Positions 44,494 through 55,810 of a DNA stretch of 64,000 nt are shown piece after piece. The stretch covers positions 1 to 64,000 of the forward strand of contig JAXGGA010000084.1 of NCBI GenBank assembly GCA_038373865.1, written 5' to 3'. The notes under the pieces were generated by a model. That model saw only the letters and a list, made by a program, of their open reading frames with translations, did no database searches and was not told the origin of the DNA. The position numbers and the translations under genes are program-made. Each line of letters starts with the position of its first letter. The first letter of the stretch is position 1. This stretch comes from Uloborus plumipes (Eukaryota > Arthropoda > Arachnida > Araneae > Uloboridae).

Positions 44494-45108
44494 GCATGAT
44501 GCCAGGGTGAAAAAAATAAATTTTCGAATTTCGAATCGCCTGGGGTCTCAAAAGTTGCCTTTTATCTCTACTGCCTAGAATAATATCCTTAGGTTTCCAT
44601 ATTGTCCCAAATAATATCAAAAGTACCAAAAGTTCAAACTTTTTTTTTACGAAATTGAAAATACATATTTTAGAAATGTTAGGGGACATAAATATGAACT
44701 CTTAGTTACATTAGTATCTCTTAAAAGTTTGAGTTCAATAGGAGTAATTTCTCTAAATTTCCCAAAAGCCAAAAAAATAACCGAAAATCGACATTTAAGC
44801 TTTCATTTTCACACGATACGAAAAAACCAAAATAGGTTAAGTGTACACAATATGGAAATTTTAAACACTGAGTTAACTTTCACAACCCCTTTCATTTCCA
44901 AAATATGTATTTTCAATTTTGAAAATCAATTCGAAAAAGGTCGATTTTTGGTATTTTTTTGGAATTTTTTGGGACAATATGGAAACCTAAAGGTACTATC
45001 CTTGGGGCTAAAATTTTAAGGGTAATTTAGTAGAGCCAAAAGGCAACGTTTGAAACCCCAGGGGTTTGAAATTCGAAAATTTATTTTTTTCACTCCACCC
45101 TAATGGAG
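44494..45108. mobile_element. Long fold-back MITE, arms of about 210 bp
   Basis: The left arm (to about 44695) and right arm (from about 44890) are inverted copies. Shared blocks are GAAAAAAATAAATTTTCG, CCTGGGGT(C/T)TCAAA, GTTGCCTTTT, AGGTTTCCATATTGTCCC and AAATACATATTTT. The arms are separated by about 190 bp. The outermost pair is CAGGGTG / CACCCTA. It would give a long hairpin transcript. The frames at 44438-45019 are by-products. Confidence 0.82.
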
Positions 45109-45184
45109 AGTGTCCATATTTTCAATACATTCATACATAACAGATATTAGACGAGGAGATGTGAGAAAATTTTAATTCCGCAAA

Positions 45185-45225
45185 AGATGCTGTGAACTGG
45201 AAAAGTTTGGGAACCCCTGGTCTAA
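45185..45225 (-). mobile_element. hAT-like right terminus
   Basis: Read in reverse, CCAGGGGTTCCCAAACTTTT is the familiar hAT end. Its partner was not found nearby. Confidence 0.5.
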
Positions 45226-45353
45226 TTGCATTAAAGTTGATAAACATGCAACAAATAAATTATTTAACCAAATCAAAACAATAACAAAGAAAACCAACTT
45301 TCCTACCACACATACACACTAGGTTTTAACATGCCAAAGAGAAGGTTCAACAT

Positions 45354-46233
45354 TAGAGATGCACCAAGTAGCACTTTGGCCGAGTACTCAGCCTTTCACT
45401 ACTCGGCCGAGTACCAAGTACATACATACACGTTACAGGGTTAGAAATAACTAAAAAATCTTACGGGCCCTACTGACCAGTGAACAGGAATCTTTTTCTT
45501 TAAATATTAGAAGTCAATCTTTTTCTCACTTTAAAAATTACTCATTTTTACTTCTGTGTTGTTATCATTATGCCACAAGTTTGATTAGGAATATATTGGA
45601 ATATGAGACAAAGTTTTTTTTAAACAAGTTCATTAATATTTGTCTTAAGGATCACTTGGATTGTTCCTGATCATAGGTAAGTTGCCCAACACCAATATGA
45701 AAAAGGTAACTAGTACATTCGCACATCCTTAGTTAGCTTTTACACTAATTTGGTTTTAAACCTGTTTTTAAAACTTTTACATAAAATTCAAGTCATATTT
45801 TATATTTCTAGCAATTGTAAATAATTGCATTATATATATTTTTGCATCTTTTTAATTACTGAAAAAAATATCTTTAATAATATTCAATTATCAGGGACCG
45901 CGCTAAGGATTTTAAGTTGTTAGCCAGTATATAAGCCAAATTTCAAAAGTCTTAGCCAAACTTCGAGAGTTTTAATCAAAGAATTTTAATTGTTTTTTTA
46001 ATGTAATAAGTGTATTTTTCCCCCAAGTGAAAATTTCTGACAATATTCCATTCGCCAATACTTTAGCCAAATCAGAATTTTTTTCGCCGAATTTTCTATT
46101 TTATAGCATTTGGCGAGGTGGCGAACGCTTAGCGCGGCCCCTGAATTATTTACATTTACTCGGTATCGGCCGAGTACCCGATTCAAATTTAGTACCGAAT
46201 AGGAATATTTACCGAGTACCCCCCCCCCCTCGG
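45354..46233. mobile_element. hAT element with perfect 8-bp target duplication
   Basis: Flanked by TTCAACAT at 45346-45353 and 46234-46241. The ends are TAGAGATGCACCAAG and, reversed, TAGAGATGCACCGAG. Subterminal TACTCGGCCGAGTAC-type modules repeat near both ends (a palindromic CGGCCGAGTAC), as is usual for transposase binding in hATs. There is no transposase frame. It contains a younger element at 45892-46143, so its own length is about 620 bp. Confidence 0.92.
45892..46143. mobile_element. hAT-like MITE nested in the previous element
   Basis: The ends CAGGGACCGCGCTAAG and, reversed, CAGGGGCCGCGCTAAG are flanked by AATTAT on both sides (45886-45891 and 46144-46149). The interior has repeated (T)TAGCCA / TTCGCC modules. 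Length is 252 bp, non-coding. Confidence 0.87.
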
Positions 46234-46694
46234 TGCATCTCTATTCAACATCTGAAATTATTTAATACACAAACTGATCACATATGGAAAGTTCTTCATA
46301 AATAGGATAACTAACTTATTTCAAACATGATTGTTTACATTAAAAGTACAGTGCCACCGGTGTTTGAGATCTCCTCTTTATGTTATATTAATATAGTTTA
46401 AGATAGTAAAATTTAACTAAGTTGTCAGTAGACAAATTTTACCTTTATTCGTGTTACATATTGAGTTGCTACAGTCATTTTAGGAGTGGATTATAATTGC
46501 ATACCATAAATTTATACAGTCGAACCTGTCTATCTCGAATCATGGAACACAAGAAAAATTCGAAAGGGAGGTTTCGAGACAGAGATGGAAATTACAAAAT
46601 AAGCAATTGGAAAAAGTCTAACACTTAATAGATTGTTTTGCTGTTGTTGATATATTTCTACGTTTTCGGGAATTCAATTCAAAATCCTCACACA
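46234..46694. other. Spacer with a pogo-like end
   Basis: At 46519-46543 CAGTCGAACCTGTCTATCTC is a typical pogo/Tigger-type terminus and TTCGAGACAGAGATGG follows. No opposite end was identified. Confidence 0.45.
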
Positions 46695-47864
46695 CAGGGT
46701 TGGGTTTTTTCCTGGAAAAACTGGTTTTACCAGGATATGAGAAAAACCAGGTTTTTACCGGGGAAAAAACCTAGGAAATACTGTTTGTCCCTTTCTAAAT
46801 AAGCCTCTGCATAGATCTTATATTTTACTATTATGTCCTAAGTATTATTTTGTCTTAATATATTATTCCATATTACCAAAAACACCATGTGACAAGTAAT
46901 GAAATGACAACTATCTCACGAGTTAAAGATTTGTAGAATAAATAAATAAATAAGAGGGAAGGTTTTCGTTTCGGATAAATTAATAATCTCACTAAATTTT
47001 TAAAGTTCGTCAGTAGGTAATATAAATGAATGTTAATCAAAATAATTTATTTGTGTTACATGTGAATTATACTAAACTAAATCAGCTATTGCACTAATCA
47101 TGCACACGAAAAAATTGCATTTTTCCACAGAATGAATGTTAAGAGGACACAAATATTTATATTGTTAAATTTATGTGTTTTCCTTTCTTTAAAAATTTTC
47201 TTAAGAAAAAATTAACTGCATTTATTTTACGCATGAATGAACTTAGCAAACATATCCGTTGAAAATTAATTATTTGAATAAAATTACCGAAACAATTATG
47301 TTTTAAGCATGAGAATTTTTACAATAACATTTTTTAGCATTACAATAACAACTTTATGAGTTTAGACTTTCATTTATTCCTTAGCACATATTGCAAAAGA
47401 AAACAACAACGGCAAATATTTTTAGAAGCATTTTTTTATTTTGTTGGCTCACAAAAAACCAGCAAAGTCAACAATAAAAACACATTATCACCATCAAAAT
47501 AAAAAAATGCTTTCCTTTTCATTTGGATCCCCCCCCCCCCGTGTACATAGCTCATATTAGGAGGTTGTGGATATTATAGTATTGTTCGTAACTTAAGTTC
47601 TAGCTTTGAACGAATGATTAGTCGTTGAAATTTGATTAAAATTTAAAAGAGGGGAGGGAGAGATTGTTCATGTTTATACAGCCTTGATCATTTTACCTTA
47701 ACTTACACTTTCAAAATCAAAAACATTTTTATTGAAAGGAAACCCCTTGAATGTTTTATATTTTTGTCCAAGATGGTAAAAACCATGGAGAAATCGGGTT
47801 CTTCTAAGGAAGGTAAATACCATGGTAAAAACCACACAGATGGTAAAAAACAATGCCAACTCTG
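46695..47864. mobile_element. Degraded hAT element
   Basis: Left end CAGGGTTGGGTTTTTTCC and reversed right end CAGAGTTGGCATTGTTTTTT match the CAGRGTTGG hAT group. Subterminal GGTAAAAACC / CCAGGTTTTTACC modules are clustered at both ends. No clear 8-bp duplication and no transposase frame remain; a C-run lies at 47529-47539. Confidence 0.72.
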
Positions 47865-48147
47865 TAAACAACACACATTATATAAGATCCATCATTTCGA
47901 ATTATTTCGGGAGGGGAGGGGGACACAAAGGGTGTAAACTCAATGTAAATAATGCTAAAAACAGCTTACCATTTACACATATAGATACAGGACAGGCTTA
48001 GTTTTCGCGGGCTTCGTCCGTTAGTGAAATCGATAAAGTTAAAATTGTGCTATACTTATTGCTAAGACAACTGGTTAATTCAAAAAAGGTAGCAAATAAA
48101 AATAGAAGCAGGGTAACTGTTCATAATCATAACAGTGAAAATTAAAA
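47865..48147. other. Non-coding spacer
   Basis: Nothing is recognised. A short G-rich block lies at about 47910-47935. Confidence 0.4.
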
Positions 48148-48153
48148 ACTTAC

Positions 48154-48245
48154 CCGTCCATCGGCGCTGGGGAAATTCCCTTTCCTTCCTGCTCGGCTCG
48201 CGTAGTGATATCTGTTTTCGTCGGAGCTAAATCGTGGGGTGTGGT
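48154..48245 (-). CDS. Candidate first exon, minus strand, with GTAAGT donor
   Basis: A GC-rich ~90-bp island on the minus strand ends at ACGG followed by the canonical donor GTAAGT (48148-48153). The frame reads VTNHTPRFSSDENRYHYASR then AGRKGNFPSADGR up to the donor and is closed just upstream of about 48270 with no ATG in that frame. An ATG (ATGGACGG) lies 8 bp before the donor, so this may be a leader exon with a very short coding start. It includes a perfect GGGAAATTCCC at 48170-48180. No promoter motif is evident. It is a candidate only. Confidence 0.27.
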
Positions 48246-48419
48246 TAGTCACGCGTAAGAAACAAATAGTCCTTTATTTTATTGGAATAAGCGGATTTGT
48301 AGACATAGAAAATCGTTTCATGATGATAAACTTTGTCTTTTTCTACGAATTTAAATTGTTTCAATGTAAATAAAGTAATATTTCCCTTTTCCGTATTTGT
48401 GAAATATTTAAGTAACAGG

Positions 48420-48526
48420 TCTGTCTCAAAACTCAAATTTTCGGAGACTCAAATTCAAGACCAATTGACTCGGAAAAAACAAGTCACGATTTTGTCTCAT
48501 TTTCAAGCAAGTCAGTTTTAACAGTG
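48420..48526 (-). mobile_element. Truncated CACTGTTAAAA-end MITE
   Basis: Read in reverse, it starts CACTGTTAAAACTGACTTGC and carries the same GACTTG-TTTTT-CGAGTC type modules as 41223-41580. The distal end is not recognised. Confidence 0.5.
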
Positions 48527-48559
48527 TGTATAATAGATTACTCTACAGGGTGTTTCGTC

Positions 48560-48800
48560 ATTAGAATGCTCAAAAAATCGATTTTTCGGGGGGAGGGGGG
48601 ATTTAGGATAAAAAAAAAGCAAGTCTAGCGAACTTGTACGATTATTTTGTTACATGTCTGCGCAAGGGAAAAAAGTTTTTTTAGAGAAAAATTTTCACAT
48701 ACAACCTATTTTTATGCACATTTGCGTAACTGCTGTTTTCAATCGGCGGGAGAGATAGAGCTGAAATTTTCATCTGAAAAAAAAAAAAAATCATTTTTAT
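48560..48800 (+). repeat. Dispersed repeat, copy 2 (partner at 1438-1700)
   Basis: Aligned blocks include GCAAGTCTAGCGAACTT, GTTTTTTTAGAGAAAAATT and TAACTGCTGTTTTCAAT. A-runs follow, then TTTATTTTTATTT. Confidence 0.58.
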
Positions 48801-50275
48801 TTTTATTTATTTTTTTCCTTTATAAATTAAAAATAACAAAAAAAAAATAATGAAATTTGAATTTTTTCTTAGGTTTGAAAAAAAAAGTGATTTTCGTATT
48901 TAAATAATATTATTTCAACTTGCAAAAAAAATGTTAAGTATTACCAATATTCACCGAGGTATGAAACGCAGCGTTTTGTAATTTACACCACTTTACAGTC
49001 ACTGTCAATAACACGTAATGGGTTAAAATATACCTTCAGTAGAATGACAACCCGTCACTCTACCGTACATTTTGACTCTTAATAAAAATAAAAAAATCTG
49101 CTTTGAGGGTGCAGTGGGACATGTACTGTACATTAAGTACAATGAGACTCGTAATACAATGCAACAAGGGATACAATGGGAGCTTCCTATTGTACCTTCA
49201 ACATCCCCCGCAAGTAAACATTTATCCTCCCTATAAAGTAAACATTTTATGATAATGCAAAATATTTCAGAATATCAAGATTTGAAATTAGATTAGTAAT
49301 GGAGATTGATTTGAATGATGTTTCAATTAAACTAGTTTCAGTGGCATTTACGCACATCTAAAGTGTGCATTGACAAGTCCATTTATATATCTGCTGATAT
49401 TATTATATCATTACTTTTGAATATTTCTTTTAAATTGTAATCTGAATACATTATTCTGAGTTTTTGTGCAATAACAAGAGACAATTTCTTGACGACTTCC
49501 GATGTTTTTCTAAGTTAAAATGGTTTTGATTATCTTTTACATTTCATCATTCCCATGATCTCATCTATTAATGTATTATTTAACGTTACTTAATTATTTT
49601 CAATGTATCAAACAGTATTTTACAAATAATTTTCTAACTCTCACATGTGCTTTGTTAAAGTTATGTCGTTTAAAAACTGCTCTCATATGTTCCTTTGTGC
49701 TATGCATACCTCACCTTGTATTTAATAGTAATGATACGTTGTCCTAATATAGCTGATTTTTATATGCCTTTTTCAATGTCTCACTGTACCCCATGCATTA
49801 CAAACGTGGGGCACAATGGGACAACTTGAGAACTTTTTGAAAATCAGGAAAAAATGTTTTTAAAAAAATCGCATTGACAGTTTAAGAGTTCTAAAATCAT
49901 ATTCTGTAATAAAAATTTCTTTGAAAGAAAAATTAAAAGGACTATAGCAAAAGAAATGAAAACTGGCGCACTGCGCTCCGCTTTAATGTAGGTTTAGCAC
50001 TGATTACTTTTACATAAGTTAGGACAAAGAAATAATCTTTAGTGTTAATTAAGTAAAACCTATTTTATAAGTACTGTATATAAATATATAAATAGTCAAA
50101 GTCATGCTCGAAGTCGAACGGACAAAATGAAAATATTGTTACAGCTGTAATTTCGCTACAGAAAGTTAAGCAATACACAGTAAAACATGAAGGGGAACAG
50201 AAGCTATAAAGTTGTATTAATAAACTATCTGTAAACTGGCGCGATTAAATAGTTTTAACAACAACCAGGGGCGGC
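48801..50275. other. Non-coding DNA, partly a dispersed repeat
   Basis: Between about 49090 and 49830 the words GTGGGACATGTACTGTAC, TGTCTCACTGTACCCC and GGGGCACAATGGGACAA face each other, suggesting an old repeat with loosely inverted ends. No gene was recognised. Confidence 0.4.
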
Positions 50276-50864
50276 AAAAGAGGGGGAAAGAAGGGGCGGT
50301 TGCACCCCCAAATATTTTTCACAGAATGATAAAAAAACATAACTTCAATTTATGTATATCACAAATCAGTGATCACATGTAAAAGAAAATTAGAAATGCT
50401 TGTCAAGTTTTAATAAAAGTTGATGAAACTGGAGACTTTCTTCTAGAGATTATTTAAGTGAAAGGAATCGGAAAAATGGGTTTTCTATAATTCTAACATA
50501 AGTACAGCTGGTCAAGAATGGAATTTCCTCTTTAGCTGTTTAGGAAATAGCACAAGACATTGGACATTGTTGAGAAACAAATTTTTCCCTGCTTTTCTTG
50601 TTCTTCCTCCAAACACTGTAGATTAAATCATGATTAAAAGTTAAAGACTAGAGTAGAAATTTTATATTATAGCTCATTACAAAACTTATTTAACACTCTA
50701 AATCATAAAAATTTAAATTGTTTTAACAAATCTAATCTTTCTTAGTATATTAAAATCCATTTTAACACCTTTTTTTTTGCCAATATGTATTTTATTTCAT
50801 ACCGAGGCACTTCATATTTAAGAATCTTGCCCCCCTCAAATAAAATGTTGAAATGCCGTCCCTG
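50276..50864. mobile_element. hAT element with perfect 8-bp target duplication
   Basis: Flanked by ACAACAAC at 50268-50275 and 50865-50872. Left end CAGGGGCGGCA and reversed right end CAGGGACGGCA match. The left interior has a G-rich block and the right interior (reversed) TTTGAGGGGGGCAAG, as in other CAGGGGCGG hATs. 589 bp, no transposase. Confidence 0.92.
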
Positions 50865-50879
50865 ACAACAACCATTGGG

Positions 50880-51050
50880 AACTTCGGTGACTCAAAGATA
50901 GAGTTACGCCTCCAAAGTAAGAGGTCGCGGGTTCGATTCTCTCCGGTGCCAGATGGGTGTTATTTTCTCTCTTTGTACTGTAAATCTTTCTTGTGTTGTC
51001 TTAAATGTCAATAAAGAAGTCCAACTTCTCGAGGCAATGGCACCCCAAAC
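50880..51050 (+). repeat. tRNA-derived SINE
   Basis: An A-box-like TGACTCAAAGATAGAG (about 50888-50903) and a clear B box GGTTCGATTC (50930-50939) stand at tRNA spacing. The 5' part does not pair with TCCGGTGCC after the B box, so it is not a tRNA gene. A ~100-bp tRNA-unrelated tail follows (CTTTGTACTGTAAATC, TCAATAAAGAAGTCC). It abuts the right target duplication of the hAT element. Confidence 0.7.
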
Positions 51051-51179
51051 TTCATAGTAATTATTAATTAACTATGACACAACAACAATAACCTTTTTTT
51101 TTAAGAACATTGACAATTCCTTGTAAAATTACTTTTCTAATTCTGATTTTCTACTGATGGTATTTTAACTCCCTACCGC

Positions 51180-51740
51180 ATTGGCATTCATATCCCGAGT
51201 TATGAAAACGAAGTGTCATTTCTTGCCACTTGTGCGAAGCAATTCCCAAATCCAGAAGTTTGATGAATCTGGCGATGTGTCAGATCTTCTTTGGCGACTG
51301 GCAACCCTCTGGGCTACCGTCATGTAGCAAGCTCTACAGGAAACTGTCCTAAGATAGCGAGGTGGGGGGACTGCTGTAAAGGACTCTTTGTCATCGACGT
51401 GTTTTCTGTGAACAAATGTAGATATATTTGCGGCCGGGTATCAGCGGGTATTATCATAATTATGCTCGATACGATCTGGGGTAGGGTGCCAGAAAGCCAG
51501 AGCGTGGAGCGACCGGGTATGCCAACATTTCACAGATGACGGAGATGTAAAAAAAAGGAAAAGAAACGAAAGAAACATGTTGGCACGAGTTGAGAGCACT
51601 TCTTGCCAGGTTGAGCACTCGAGAGATGACATGTTGCAAGCGGGCAACTTAGAAGATGAGCTACTAGAATAGTCTATGGGTCTTTTTCGAAAGGATTTTT
51701 GTGACAGTCGATTTGGAAATGGTAAGACCAATAGCCATTA
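51180..51740. promoter_or_regulatory. GC-richer single-copy block
   Basis: Homopolymer-poor sequence with open frames on both strands (51291-51539 plus; 51441-51731 minus). Neither has splice signals or a familiar domain. Could be constrained non-coding DNA or an exon I cannot recognise. Confidence 0.28.
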
Positions 51741-52124
51741 CGGTTTGCTCTTATTGAAGGACATACTGAGGATTTAAGAACTTATTTCTTTGATAAGGGT
51801 GATAATCAAAGAGCTCCGACAAACAAGAAAATAAATGATTCACCGAGTTGTATGACTGCAATGAATACTTATTAGTTATAATATGAATTTCAATGCTAAA
51901 ATTTCTAGAAAAAATTTCCATTTACTTGTTCCTACCATATGGAGTTATACAAACTTAAGACTTGCAAAAAAAAAGCAAAGTGATTTCTTTCTCAATGCAG
52001 TTGGTAAAGCAGTATTCAATACATGGCTTTTGGCAACTATTCAAATGACCTTGCATTATGCAAGATAATTTAAGGTTTAAATACATAAGTGGTTATGAAC
52101 TGTTCCGAAGGCAATCTCTTGGGG

Positions 52125-52300
52125 CAATATTTTAAATATTTTGGGGGCCCCCTGAATTCAAACTTATAAGTTTAACAATCGACTGAAACAATTTTAGTCA
52201 TTGGGGGCCCCTAAACAGTGGTGGCCCCAGGCCACGGCCTAGTTGGTTTATTCAGTAATTGGGCACTGTTGGCACCGTCTTGGGGATGTAGTGCGTGAAA
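52125..52300. repeat. GGGGGCCCC-type dispersed repeat
   Basis: GGGGGCCCC(C/T) occurs twice, followed by GGTGGCCCCAGGCCACGGCC and TTCAGTAATTGGGCACTG. A related order (GGCCTAATTTCCCAATAGGC, CTAGGCAGCTGTCTAGGGCG) occurs at 57376-57425. It is probably hAT-derived, but ends were not paired. Confidence 0.45.
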
Positions 52301-52615
52301 AAACTGAAATATTGTTAAAATACCGTGCCGCCTTATTTCGTACCGTAGCTTAACTACTGTAACATTTGGATGTTGGTATAGTGGAAAGCTGAAAACTTAT
52401 TTTAAGCAACCAATATAGAGCTAAGCATGTTCACGATTCCTACTTCGGTGAAGCAATATCTAACACAACGAGATTCAAAATTGGGACTTACACATTTTAA
52501 CTCGAACAAATCTTTTTGACTTGTCAAATTGTAAATGATTTGTATTTTTCGATATGACACAAGCACGACTATACAATATACATATTGAAAGCATGAACTG
52601 ACAGTGATTGAAATA

Positions 52616-52790
52616 CTGCCGGCCCCGCTTAAACGAATACTGTCGGTTCCAAGAAATATTATTCGATTAAGCGGGGTATTCGATCAAGCGGGTCTCATTA
52701 ACATTACGTCTATGGCATGGGTTCAGGGATGTTTTTATTCGTATAAGCGGGGATTCGTTTATCCGTTACCCGATTAAGCGGGGACGACAG
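52616..52790. mobile_element. pogo-like MITE at TA
   Basis: The ends CTGCCGGCCCCGCTTAAACG and, reversed, CTGTCGTCCCCGCTTAATCG are flanked by TA (52614-52615 and 52791-52792). The interior repeats AAGCGGGG / ATTCGAT words. Length is 175 bp. Confidence 0.85.
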
Positions 52791-53099
52791 TATTTAAATG
52801 GAAAATATTAGTATTTGGCGTGATAGAATATTATGAACAAGTTATAACTGCTTCCAAAAATGTGTTAGCAATTATTTTGCTTAGTTGATAATAAAAAAAG
52901 AGAAAAGAAAAAAAAAACAAAGCATGGATTTTTCTTCCCGGAATCATTAATGTTTTTCTTTTCTAATATTCCCTTAAAAGTAATTCAAAACGCGAGAAAA
53001 ATATTGTTTTGATTTTCAAAAATTATCTGCTAGATAGAGCAGAAAAAATAAAAATGAGAGAGAACAATGCATTGCGCATTTAATTCTTTATATTTGTTA

Positions 53100-53870
53100 A
53101 ACCGTTTAATTTCTTGCAAGTTTTTCTACAGCAGTTGGTTTATTAGTATTTCCTGGCATCTTGCCTGCAGTTAACAACGCTCGCCGAACAATAGTGAAAT
53201 CCCTCCCTCCAAATTCACCCTTTTAAAAGCCAGTATTAATATCTAATCTGTCTTGTTAAAATATCCGTCTGTCTTGCAAATTTAATTGCCTCCGGAAGAA
53301 AGCCCTTGAAAAAGACAAATGTTTTTAATATTCTCGACAGTATTAAACAGTCAGCAGCGCACATGCAGAAATGGAAAGCGAAAGAAAGAAAACTAAAGAA
53401 TCAAAAAACGCGTCATTTAATTGAGAGGCCATTTAAAACTCCCGAGATCAAATTAAAAACGTGTCATTTTCATTGTGTTCGGCAGCTATCAGTAGTGACG
53501 TTCGTCTGATGTGTTTCGCGCAAAGAACAATCAGCTAAGGTTTGAGCGCACTTTGAGCAGCTTAATGAACTTTTTCAGCCAGAGTGTTTTAATTTCTCAA
53601 AACATAACAAAACATTTAGTGCTTGAGTCCATGATTAATTGGTGTGGGCGGGAGACTCAGTTAGAGCTCCCCCCTCTCGTTCGCCCTCACCCGATTTTTA
53701 CAATGCGTCGAGAACCTTTTCTATTCGAAAAAGGAGTAGGCTACTGCTTTTGGGTCGCTTTCCGAAAAATCAAACCACGGCCCTGATAATTATCGAGCAT
53801 ATACTGTTCTGGGACCGGTGTTACATCTTTTTTAAACGGAAATTTAAATGAGTCGCTTTTGGGAGCTTTT
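53100..53870. promoter_or_regulatory. Single-copy block, partly GC-richer
   Basis: Low in homopolymers, with a GC-rich part at 53645-53790 that ends (reversed) CAGGGCCGTGGTTTGATTTT, which could be a hAT end. The 91-residue frame at 53511-53786 has no recognisable domain and no splice support, so it is not called as a gene. Confidence 0.28.
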
Positions 53871-55806
53871 GTTTGTTGGGGCTCGGTACTAAAGAAAAGA
53901 ACGGAGAGCTATAATGTTCTCTAATTTGACTTTTTCCCCCATTCAGAAACGAGTTCGTTGGTTGTATCGACTGTTTAGATCTTTCAATACAAGATTTTTT
54001 TTTTTTGCATTACGTTATCTTCTATTGCATCGTTTATTTTGCGTAAATGATTTTATTTTGTGCAATTGTGCTGTGGTCGAGTACCACTCGCAAGCTCTTA
54101 TTAATGCAGAAAGCAGTTTTTGTTCCTTTACAGCTGAAAAAAAAAGTTACAGTTGCTTTTAAATGTTACGAATGTTTATTACTTCAAGACTAAAACAAGA
54201 ACTAATATAAATATTTAAAAACACTCAAAATCTAGGTAAAGAACACTCATTTCAGTCACCTTAAAAAAAATAAAATAATAAATGAATAAATAAATAGATA
54301 AGTAAAATAAAAATTGTTTCATCCGCTTCTAGCTAGGTGGACAAAAGTCAAGTTCGGAATTCTAAAATTCGACATCGGAATAATGTCTACAATATACCAA
54401 AACATGATACTTCATTATTTGTTTATGTTTAACTCACTTTCGCCACTTGAGTATTAAGGGTTGAAGTTACGTATCTCTTTGTTTTAGAATAAATCAGTTG
54501 AGTTTCAGACATAATTTTAAGCACATAAAATTAAAGCTTTCCGATTTTTTTATGATTTAATTGTGCAAGATGGGTGTTATTAAAGCTGGTAAGTGCAAGT
54601 TTTGCCTAATTAAATTAGTGTATATGATAATTAAGTAATATTAAAAAAAAACATTTTAAGATGAACAGAATATTTTTGCTTGTTTCGAAACTTTCACGTG
54701 ATGGGAAACACTTGTCCCCGTTTGTCCCCGGGCTAAGTTTTCTGTATATAATAGCTGCACCTTTCCCATAATTAATAAGACGTATTATAGGCAGCACACT
54801 CGAGTACAACACTTTTTTTTTAGAGTACTTTCTTTCGAGCAGGGATTTCTTTGAAGAATGGTTGAAGCCCCCCAAAAGAGAAAAAAACTATATTCTCTTC
54901 GAAATCCTTTCTTCCAAATTTAATTTTGAAAACCTTACATAGGACTCTGAAAAGAAAATCAGGAAAAAGTTAGCTAACTATGCCTAAAAAAATTCTGAAA
55001 AATGGGTCTCTGCGGGAAAATCAAAACAGCGTTTTTTGGCAACTAATGCAAACTGGCTGGACAAAGGCATAAAATTCGAAGTTGAACGCTGTGCCGCAAC
55101 TTTCCACATCATTTCAAGGTTCTACTACTGTAGGAAGAACACGGAACAAATTTGAACACTGATCCATAAATATGTAAAAATGACGAAAAATAATTTTGTC
55201 CAGCTAGCTAACATTAATCGAAACACTGTGCGCTTGGGAGACACGATAACAGACACAGATGCAGAGACACACCGATGAGATGCTAATACACAGACACACA
55301 GAAACAAATCTGTACCTCAGAGACAGAACGACAGTCCAAAAATGGCGATTTTCACTTTATTATTGCATTGCATGTAAAATTTTATTCTGCATCGGACCAT
55401 GAGAACGTTATTCTATAAAGAAATTCCTTCACAGTTATTTAGCTGTGTTAAAAAAGCTCGAGTCTCATCCTTATAGTATGCAACTGTCAATCGTTTTCGC
55501 TCTTTACTGAAAAGGGAAGAAAATGAACACGTTAGTCCGGCACTGAGGTGCCGAAATATGCAGTCATTAAACTTGTAACTTCACTCTTCTGGCGTCGGGG
55601 GCTGGAAAAAAAACTGATATTTGTAGCTTAAAATGTCAACGATAAAGTAGTCCATTACATTCAAAACACTTGATATTTCGTTCATGGGTAGTAATAGCGG
55701 TTATGCTCAAAAATTCACCTTTTGAGGTATAAGTGGGTTTAAAGAGTTTTCATTACTAAGGATAAGGCATGAGAAATGCTTTATAGTTTGCTGCTATCTT
55801 ATAACC
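53871..55806. other. AT-rich non-coding DNA
   Basis: Contains a TAAATAAATAGATAAGTAAA stretch at about 54283-54303 and a degenerate ACACAGAC/GAGACAC microsatellite at about 55240-55330, like those at the end of family A. No gene was recognised. Confidence 0.45.
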
Positions 55807-55810
55807 TAAT

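Noticed and set aside
46695..47864. 8-bp target duplication for the CAGRGTTGG hAT
   Set aside because: The flanks CTCACACA and TAAACAAC do not match well enough to claim a duplication.
50880..50960. Possible functional tRNA gene
   Set aside because: The B box is good, but the 5' part does not pair with the 3' part to form an acceptor stem, so it is a SINE head.
51291..51731. Open frames on both strands in a GC-richer block
   Set aside because: No known domain, no splice signals and mutual overlap, so not called as genes.
53511..53786. 91-residue plus-strand frame
   Set aside because: Part of it covers a GC-rich hAT-like end, and no domain or splice support is visible.
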